DNA from: Gemmobacter lanyuensis
Lineage (GTDB): Bacteria; Pseudomonadota; Alphaproteobacteria; Rhodobacterales; Rhodobacteraceae
NCBI RefSeq assembly: GCF_014652355.1
Contig: NZ_BMYQ01000005.1
Coordinates: forward strand, 185,153-224,371
Length of the DNA stretch: 39,219 nucleotides
Reading direction: 5' to 3'
Made by a program: the position numbers and the translations under genes. The notes under the pieces were generated by a model. That model did not search any database and had not been told where the DNA came from. It saw nothing but the letters and a program-made list of their open reading frames with translations. Of the stretch, positions 33,982-39,219 are shown one piece after another (within the stretch, counting starts at the first letter, position 1; the number at the start of each line of letters is the position of its first letter).

Positions 33982-36285
33982 TCAGGTAAAACGGTTGTCG
34001 CGCGGGAAGCCGCGTGGCGCCATGGCGCCGGTCGCGGCACGGGACGCTGTCCATTGCGACAGATCCGATTCGGTCCGGGTGCGCCCGGCGGGGTCTTTCC
34101 ATGTCAGACCGTCGACGATATTGAAGGTGATGGCATCCGAGAGCCCGCCATCCTTGTATTTCTGAAGGCGAACACCCTTGCCCTTGGCCATTTCCGGCAG
34201 CTCGCTGATCTTGAAGACCAGCAGCTTGCGGTTTTCGCCCACCACGGCGACATGATCGCCGGTGATGCGACGGCAAAGCGCGGTCTTGATGCCGTCCTTC
34301 ACCGTCAGAACCTGTTTGCCCGCGCGGGTCTGGGCAATCACCTCTTCCGAGGGGACGACAAAACCGTCGCCGGCGGTCGATGCGACCAGCAGCTTTTCGC
34401 CCGGCCGCCAGATCAGCAGATCGGTGATGTCGCTGTCATTGGGCAGATCCACCATCAGGCGCACGGGCTCCCCCATGCCGCGCCCACCGGGCAGATTGGC
34501 ACCTAGAAGTGTGTAGAAGCGCCCGTTTGCCCCAACCAGAAGGATGCGGTCGGTCGTTTCGGCGTGGAAGATGAAGCGGCCTTCGTCGCCATCCTTGAAC
34601 TTCACCTCGGTATCCAGCGCGACATGGCCTTTCATCGCGCGGATCCAGCCCATTTTGGAGCAGATGACCGTGATCGGCTCACGCTCGATCATCGCCTCGA
34701 TCGGCACTTCCTCGACATCGGCGAGGTCGGCAAAGTCACTGCGGCGGGCGCCAAGCGCGGTCGTCTTGCCGAATTGCCCCTGCACATCCGCCAGATCGCG
34801 CCCGATGCGCGCCCATTGCAGGCCCACATCGGCCATCAGCGCCGCGAGGTCCGCACGTTCCGCCCGCAGGGCATCGCGTTCGGCCACCAGCTCCATCTCT
34901 TCCAGCTTCCGCAGGCTGCGGAGCCGCATGTTCAGGATTGCCTCGGCCTGAATCTCTGACAGCTCACCCTTGCCGGGCTTCGGCGGCTGGTAATCCTCTT
35001 CCGAGGTCGCGCGCTTGTGCTTCTTGCCCCAGGTTTCGGCCATGAGGGCCGCTTTCGGCTCGGCGTCGTAGCGGATGATGTCGATCACACGATCCAGATT
35101 GAGGAAGGTGATGATGAAGCCATCCAAGATTTCCAGCCGGTGATCGATCTTTTCGATACGGTGCTGGGTGCGGCGCTGCAAAACATCGCGGCGATGATCC
35201 AGAAAGGCGCGCAGCACCTCTTTGAGCGAACAGACCTTGGGCACGCGGCCGTCGATCAGCACGTTCATGTTCAGACTGAAGCGGATTTCGAGGTCGCTGT
35301 TCTTGAACAGCATCCCCATCAGCATCTCGGGCTCCACGGTGCGGGCGCGGGGCTCCAGCACGATGCGGACATCCTCGGCGCTCTCGTCGCGGACGTCGGC
35401 CAGCGCGGGCACCTTCTTGGTCTGGATCAGTTCAGCCAGACGCTCGATCAGCTTGGATTTCTGGACCTGATAGGGGATCTCGGTGACAACGATCTGCCAC
35501 TGGCCGCGGCCCAGATCCTCAACCGCCCAGCGGGCGCGCAGGCGGAAGGCGCCGCGCCCCGTGCGATAGGCCTCAAGGATGTTCTCGCGCGGCTCGACGA
35601 TGACGCCGCCGGTGGGGAAGTCAGGGCCAGGCACATGGCGCACCAGCTCTGCGTCCGACACCTCGGGGTCGGCCAACATGGCCTGACAGGCATCGATCAG
35701 TTCGTGCAGGTTATGGGGCGGGATATTCGTCGCCATGCCCACGGCAATGCCGCTTGCACCATTGGCCAGCAGGTTCGGGAAGGCCGCGGGCATTACCACC
35801 GGCTCTTCCAGCGTGCCGTCATAGTTGGGGCGGAAATCGACCGCGTTCTCGGTCAGGCCTTCCATCAACAGTTCGGCAATATGGGTCAGCCGCGCCTCGG
35901 TGTAACGGCTGGCGGCGGGGTTGTCGCCATCAATATTGCCGAAGTTGCCCTGACCATCGACCAGCGGGTAACGGACGTTGAAATCCTGCGCCAGACGCGC
36001 CATCGCATCATAGATCGCGGCATCGCCATGGGGGTGATAGTTGCCCATCACATCGCCTGAAATCTTTGCCGATTTGCGGAACCCACCGGTGGGCGACAGG
36101 CGCAATTCGCGCATCGCATAAAGGATGCGGCGATGCACCGGCTTCAGCCCGTCGCGCGCATCCGGCAGCGCCCGATGCATGATCGTGGACAGCGCATAGG
36201 TCAGATAGCGCTCGCCAATGGCGCGGCGCAACGGCTCGGAATGGGTCGCGGGCTCGATATTGGGGCTGTCTGTCTTGTCGGTCAT
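33982..36285 (-). CDS. parC: DNA topoisomerase IV subunit A
   Basis: The DNA-cleaving subunit of the enzyme that separates daughter chromosomes. The 767-residue product has the catalytic Tyr128 in [10 protein letters not shown] and the helix region [12 protein letters not shown] (84-95). Length and C-terminus (fewer blades, no GyrA box) favour ParC over GyrA. At the positions equal to E. coli Ser80 and Glu84 it has Ala89 and Asp93, in the quinolone-contact region. The ATG at 36285 (MTDKTDSPN) lacks a clear Shine-Dalgarno sequence; upstream codons are less likely. parE is not in the window. Confidence 0.93.
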   Translation of the reverse strand: MTDKTDSPNIEPATHSEPLRRAIGERYLTYALSTIMHRALPDARDGLKPVHRRILYAMRELRLSPTGGFRKSAKISGDVMGNYHPHGDAAIYDAMARLAQDFNVRYPLVDGQGNFGNIDGDNPAASRYTEARLTHIAELLMEGLTENAVDFRPNYDGTLEEPVVMPAAFPNLLANGASGIAVGMATNIPPHNLHELIDACQAMLADPEVSDAELVRHVPGPDFPTGGVIVEPRENILEAYRTGRGAFRLRARWAVEDLGRGQWQIVVTEIPYQVQKSKLIERLAELIQTKKVPALADVRDESAEDVRIVLEPRARTVEPEMLMGMLFKNSDLEIRFSLNMNVLIDGRVPKVCSLKEVLRAFLDHRRDVLQRRTQHRIEKIDHRLEILDGFIITFLNLDRVIDIIRYDAEPKAALMAETWGKKHKRATSEEDYQPPKPGKGELSEIQAEAILNMRLRSLRKLEEMELVAERDALRAERADLAALMADVGLQWARIGRDLADVQGQFGKTTALGARRSDFADLADVEEVPIEAMIEREPITVICSKMGWIRAMKGHVALDTEVKFKDGDEGRFIFHAETTDRILLVGANGRFYTLLGANLPGGRGMGEPVRLMVDLPNDSDITDLLIWRPGEKLLVASTAGDGFVVPSEEVIAQTRAGKQVLTVKDGIKTALCRRITGDHVAVVGENRKLLVFKISELPEMAKGKGVRLQKYKDGGLSDAITFNIVDGLTWKDPAGRTRTESDLSQWTASRAATGAMAPRGFPRDNRFT

Positions 36286-36402
36286 GGATGTTGTGTAAAC
36301 TCTGCCTTGGGCCCGGTCCAGCCGTTTTGCGACCCAAGCCGCGGGCCGCGGTTTTTTCCCCGTTCCCCCCTGCAAGACCATGCTAAAGACAGGGGGTTAC
36401 GA

Positions 36403-36828
36403 GTGATTCCGGGTGCCATCATGCTGCGTTTGTGTGCAGGCCTTTGTGCCGTTCTGTTCCTTGTCCTGCGGATCGCCGGGGAGGATACCGGCCAGACCCG
36501 CGCAGGCCTTCGCCCGGCCGAAGCGGCGATTACCGCCGCCCGCCCGATGGTTCCGCGCGCCCCGCCCCTGCCCGAGCTTCCGCTGGTCTTGCCCCTGGTG
36601 AAGGCCGCCCCGCCCGAGGCGCCGCAGACGATGCGCTATGTCCAGGCCGATACCGTAAACCTGCGCGAGGGACCATCCACCGAATTTGCCGTGGTGGGCC
36701 AACTGCTGAAGGGGGCTATGGCGCAGCTTCTTTGGACCGAAGGCAACGGCTGGGCACATATCGCTGCCGCGGGCAACGGGCTGACCGGCTATGTCGCGGC
36801 CGAGCTTTTGTCCGAGTCCGCGCCCTGA
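36403..36828 (+). CDS. Exported SH3-domain protein
   Basis: A 141-residue protein with an N-terminal hydrophobic signal or anchor (about 10-24), a Pro/Ala-rich linker (about 40-75), and a bacterial SH3 (SH3b) domain: YVQADTVNLREGPSTEFAVV, then LLKGAMAQLLW, GNGWAHI and GLTGYVAAELL. SH3b domains often bind cell-wall peptides or proteins in the envelope. GTG at 36403 is chosen because AGGGGG stands 6 nt before it; ATG at 36421 is a reasonable alternative and would give a shorter signal. It is divergent from parC. Confidence 0.8.
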   Translation: MIPGAIMLRLCAGLCAVLFLVLRIAGEDTGQTRAGLRPAEAAITAARPMVPRAPPLPELPLVLPLVKAAPPEAPQTMRYVQADTVNLREGPSTEFAVVGQLLKGAMAQLLWTEGNGWAHIAAAGNGLTGYVAAELLSESAP

Positions 36829-36889
36829 ACAGCGGAATTGCACCGAGGCGGAAAAGCCCTTATCCCCTTGGGAAAAATCGGAGCAGATC

Positions 36890-37723
36890 ATGTCATCCCC
36901 GCGCAGCGTCCTGATCACCGGATGTTCATCCGGCATCGGGCTTGATGCCGCACGCAGCCTGCATGCCCGCGGCTGGCGCGTCTTTGCGACGTGCCGACAA
37001 GAGGCGGATTGCGATCGCTTGCGGGCCGAAGGGCTGGAAAGCTTCCCCCTCGACTACGCCGACGAAGCCTCGATCACCGCCGCGGTCGAAGAAGTGCGCC
37101 GCCGAACCGATGGCACGCTGGATGCGCTCTACAACAACGGCGCCTTCGCCTGCCCCGGCGCCGCTGAAGATCTGCCCCGCGGCGCGCTGCGCGAGATCTT
37201 TGAGGTCAACCTCTTCGGCTACCATGACCTGACGCGGCAGGTGATTCCCCTGATGCGCGCCCAAGGCCACGGGCGGATCGTGAACTGTTCCTCGGTGCTG
37301 GGTCTGGTCGGCATGCGTTGGCGTGCGGCCTATGTCTCGACCAAATTTGCGATGGAGGGGCTGACCGACGTGCTGCGCGTGGAAATGCGCGGGACCGGCA
37401 TCGATATCATCCTGATTGAACCCGGGCCGATCCCGACCCGAATCCGCGAAAACTCCATCCCTCATTTCGAGAAATGGATCGACTGGGAAAACTCTGCCCG
37501 GGTCGAGGAATACCGCAGCCTGCTGCACCGGCTTTATGAACCGAAAACCGGGCCTGACCTGTTCGAACTGCCCTGCGCGGCGGTGACGGCAAAGCTCATC
37601 CATGCGCTGGAAAGTCGGCGGCCCCGGCCCCGCTATTACGTGACCAAGGCCACGCATCTGATGGGCCTTGCCCGGCGGATCCTGCCCACCCGCGCACTTG
37701 ATTGGCTGATTTCCCGCGTCTAG
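36890..37723 (+). CDS. Short-chain dehydrogenase/reductase
   Basis: A 277-residue classical SDR. The cofactor loop TGCSSGIG is at 10-17, NNGA at 82-85 (NNGA rather than NNAG), and the catalytic Ser134/135, Tyr148 and Lys152 (YVSTK) are intact. The extended C-terminus (about 215-277) with YYVTKATHLMGLARRILP resembles SDRs acting on steroid- or lipid-like substrates, but the real substrate is unknown. The ATG at 36890 follows a modest GGAGC site; it directly starts the Rossmann fold. Confidence 0.88.
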   Translation: MSSPRSVLITGCSSGIGLDAARSLHARGWRVFATCRQEADCDRLRAEGLESFPLDYADEASITAAVEEVRRRTDGTLDALYNNGAFACPGAAEDLPRGALREIFEVNLFGYHDLTRQVIPLMRAQGHGRIVNCSSVLGLVGMRWRAAYVSTKFAMEGLTDVLRVEMRGTGIDIILIEPGPIPTRIRENSIPHFEKWIDWENSARVEEYRSLLHRLYEPKTGPDLFELPCAAVTAKLIHALESRRPRPRYYVTKATHLMGLARRILPTRALDWLISRV

Positions 37724-37743
37724 GCGAATTCTTCTCGCCTTTC
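37722..37743 (+). terminator. Weak hairpin after the SDR gene
   Basis: AGGCGA (37722-37727) can pair with TCGCCT (37735-37740) around a 7-nt loop, followed by a short TT. It may be a weak terminator for the SDR gene. Confidence 0.3.
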
Positions 37744-37790
37744 GGGGTAAAGCCGCTACATGTGGCGCCATCGCACGGAAGGGGAAGCAG

Positions 37791-38003
37791 ATGCTGCTCA
37801 ATGACCCGCTCTTCATTCTCGCCGCCCTGGCCAGTTTCGGCGTGCTGATCATCCTGATGATCGGCATCGGCGGCTTCGCCAAAGGGGGCGATTTCAACCG
37901 CAAACACGCCAATCGCTTGATGCGGTATCGTATCATCGCGCAGGCGGCGGCGGTCATCCTGATCGTCACCTTTGCCTTTGTTCGCAGCCGCTGGGGGAAC
38001 TGA
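37791..38003 (+). CDS. HIG1-like twin transmembrane protein
   Basis: A 70-residue inner-membrane protein with two helices (about 7-27 and 46-64). The segment NRLMRYRIIAQ before the second helix matches the RxRxxxQ core of the HIG1 domain; alphaproteobacterial HIG1 homologues have been tied to cytochrome oxidase, but the family call is tentative. AAGGGGAAG precedes the ATG at 37791. It overlaps the cobalamin adenosyltransferase gene by one base (TGATGG), so both are translated together. Confidence 0.75.
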   Translation: MLLNDPLFILAALASFGVLIILMIGIGGFAKGGDFNRKHANRLMRYRIIAQAAAVILIVTFAFVRSRWGN

Positions 38004-38575
38004 TGGTCGTCCTGTCGAAGATCTACACAAAGACCGGGGATGCCGGGGAAACCGCCCTTGGCAATGGTGCCCGGGTCGCCAAACACAGCCTGCGGGTGCA
38101 GGCCTATGGCACGGTCGATGAAACCAACGCGACGCTTGGCCTGGCGCGTCTGCATGCCGGGGGCCCGGTGGATGAGGCGCTGCAGCGCATCCAGAATGAC
38201 CTCTTTGATCTTGGTGCCGACCTTTGCCGCCCGGACATGGCCCGCGATCACGAGGCTGGCTATGTGCCGCTGCGGATCCTCAGCAGCCAAGTCGCCCGAC
38301 TCGAGTCGGAAATCGACGGCATGAATGCCGCGCTGGAACCGCTCCGCAGTTTCATCCTGCCCGGCGGAAGCGCGCTGGCCGCGCATTTGCACCTGTGCCG
38401 CACCGTCTCGCGCCGGGCCGAAAGGCTGACGGTTGAGCTGGCGACGATGGAGGAAATCAACCCTGAGGCGGTCAAGTATCTGAACCGCCTGTCGGATTGG
38501 TTCTTTGTCGCAGCGCGCATCGCAAATGACGAAGGTCGCGCCGACGTACTCTGGGTGCCGGGCCTTACGCGCTGA
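38003..38575 (+). CDS. Cob(I)alamin adenosyltransferase, PduO type
   Basis: Transfers the adenosyl group of ATP to cob(I)alamin to form adenosylcobalamin. The 190-residue helical-bundle protein has the N-terminal ATP motif SKIYTKTGDAGETAL, then VDETNATLGLAR, FILPGGS and the conserved CRTVSRRAERL near the active site. Adenosylcobalamin is needed by methylmalonyl-CoA and ethylmalonyl-CoA mutases, which fits mcl1 and phaAB in this window. The ATG overlaps the stop of the upstream HIG1-like gene. Confidence 0.94.
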   Translation: MVVLSKIYTKTGDAGETALGNGARVAKHSLRVQAYGTVDETNATLGLARLHAGGPVDEALQRIQNDLFDLGADLCRPDMARDHEAGYVPLRILSSQVARLESEIDGMNAALEPLRSFILPGGSALAAHLHLCRTVSRRAERLTVELATMEEINPEAVKYLNRLSDWFFVAARIANDEGRADVLWVPGLTR

Positions 38576-38591
38576 GTTTTTTCTCTGCTTG

Positions 38592-38630
38592 ACGCTGCGT
38601 TGAAGACGCGGCGTCTCAGCGTCGCAGCGT
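38592..38630. other. Nested inverted repeats upstream of etfB
   Basis: ACGCTGCG (38592-38599) and CGCAGCGT (38623-38630) are perfect inverted copies enclosing a second dyad, AGACGC-G-GCGTCT (38604-38616). It may end the pduO transcript or be an operator for etfB. A T-rich but interrupted stretch follows. I see no clear promoter in the remaining 38631-38731 stretch. Confidence 0.4.
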
Positions 38631-38731
38631 GTCGCTTTTGGATTGTTTTCCATGTCGGTGCCGGGCTAACAACGCTCCGAAGAGATCAAAAAGGTCCATC
38701 TCTGGGCCGGAAATCTGGGAGATTGCCGCTG

Positions 38732-39219
38732 ATGAAGGTTTTGGTGCCTGTCAAACGCGTGATTGACTACAACGTGAAGGTTCGCGTGAAGGCGGACGGG
38801 AGCGGGGTTGATCTTGCGAATGTGAAGATGTCGATGAACCCGTTTGACGAGATTGCGGTGGAAGAGGCGATCCGTCTGAAGGAGAAGGGGATCGCGTCCG
38901 AGATTGTGGTTGTGTCGATCGGCGTGAAGCAGGCGCAAGAGACGCTTCGGACGGCGCTTGCGATGGGGGCGGACCGGGCGATCCTGGTTGAGGCTGCGTC
39001 GGACGTGCATACCGACATCGAACCGCTCGCCGTGGCGAAGATCCTGGCGGCGGTAGCGAAGGAAGAGGCGCCGGGCCTGATCCTTGCGGGCAAGCAGGCG
39101 ATCGACAATGACCTGAACGCGACGGGTCAGATGCTCTCGGCGCTGCTGGGGTGGTCGCAGGCTACCTTTGCCAGCGAGCTTTCGGTTGAGGGTGACGCGG
39201 CGACGGTGACGCGTGAGGT
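38732..39219 (+). CDS. etfB: Electron transfer flavoprotein beta subunit, 3' end beyond the window
   Basis: The beta subunit of ETF, the soluble carrier that collects electrons from acyl-CoA dehydrogenases and delivers them to ETF-QO, encoded at 3629-5275. It starts [20 protein letters not shown] and shows [19 protein letters not shown], the AMP-binding region, and [17 protein letters not shown], all typical. About 162 of the usual 250 residues are present. The Shine-Dalgarno sequence is weak (GGGAG about 12 nt upstream). etfA is expected just beyond the window. Confidence 0.96.
   Translation, partial: MKVLVPVKRVIDYNVKVRVKADGSGVDLANVKMSMNPFDEIAVEEAIRLKEKGIASEIVVVSIGVKQAQETLRTALAMGADRAILVEAASDVHTDIEPLAVAKILAAVAKEEAPGLILAGKQAIDNDLNATGQMLSALLGWSQATFASELSVEGDAATVTRE

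Noticed and set aside
36926-38653. A 575-codon minus-strand frame opposite the SDR, HIG1-like and pduO genes
   Set aside because: It runs antisense across three supported genes and has no recognisable domain.

Overview
The window looks like ordinary chromosomal DNA from an alphaproteobacterium of the Rhodobacteraceae (Rhodobacter/Paracoccus/Gemmobacter type). The evidence is high GC with strong third-position bias, core proteins of Rhodobacterales character, Q10-type polyprenyl diphosphate synthase, ETF and ETF-ubiquinone oxidoreductase, acetoacetyl-CoA forming enzymes plus L-malyl-CoA/beta-methylmalyl-CoA lyase (the ethylmalonyl-CoA pathway), and DNA motifs that fit this group's LexA and CceR-type regulators. 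I see no phage, insertion sequence, CRISPR, tRNA or rRNA.

Layout. 1-3.6 kb, minus strand: 3'-truncated tuf, a lipoprotein, a two-helix membrane/coiled-coil protein and greA, the last behind a strong UUCG-capped terminator. 3.6-10.3 kb: ETF-QO, a secreted TPR protein overlapping ispE, the convergent polyprenyl synthase gene, a DUF2007-TrmN6-type methyltransferase pair and a YdcH protein. 10.3-15.7 kb: a DMT exporter, phaB and phaA as two separately terminated units with a shared palindrome in front of each, an EAL phosphodiesterase, tag behind a LexA-like box, and a TlpA-like thioredoxin gene. 15.7-24.8 kb: argH, two tiny lipoprotein genes (the first LptM-like), a DUF2834 gene, lysA, a large TIGR02302/DUF4175-type protein, a convergent zinc-ribbon protein, and the coupled ftsE-ftsX-plsC cluster. 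24.8-30.8 kb: accA, mcl1, a D-amino-acid transaminase, N-formylglutamate amidohydrolase and pyruvate kinase with a CceR-like operator. 30.9-39.2 kb: rpmI-rplT, pheS (without pheT next to it), a short RTX protein, parC, an SH3 protein, an SDR, a HIG1-like protein coupled to PduO-type cobalamin adenosyltransferase, and the 5' part of etfB.

Working together. Many genes meet at acyl-CoA metabolism: PhaA and PhaB make 3-hydroxybutyryl-CoA for PHB and for the ethylmalonyl-CoA route, Mcl1 cleaves the late intermediates of that route, PduO supplies adenosylcobalamin for its mutases, ETF and ETF-QO drain electrons from acyl-CoA dehydrogenases to ubiquinone, and AccA starts fatty-acid synthesis.

No new multi-gene system is visible. 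The most interesting signals are non-coding: a shared CGCAA-N5-TTGCG palindrome overlapping the predicted -35 elements of phaA and phaB, a possible small RNA upstream of accA whose hairpin loop is an anti-Shine-Dalgarno sequence, a terminator/leader directly ahead of greA, a LexA-type GTTC-N7-GTTC box at tag, and a CceR-type operator on the pyk promoter. All promoters, operators and RNA structures were read by eye and are predictions.
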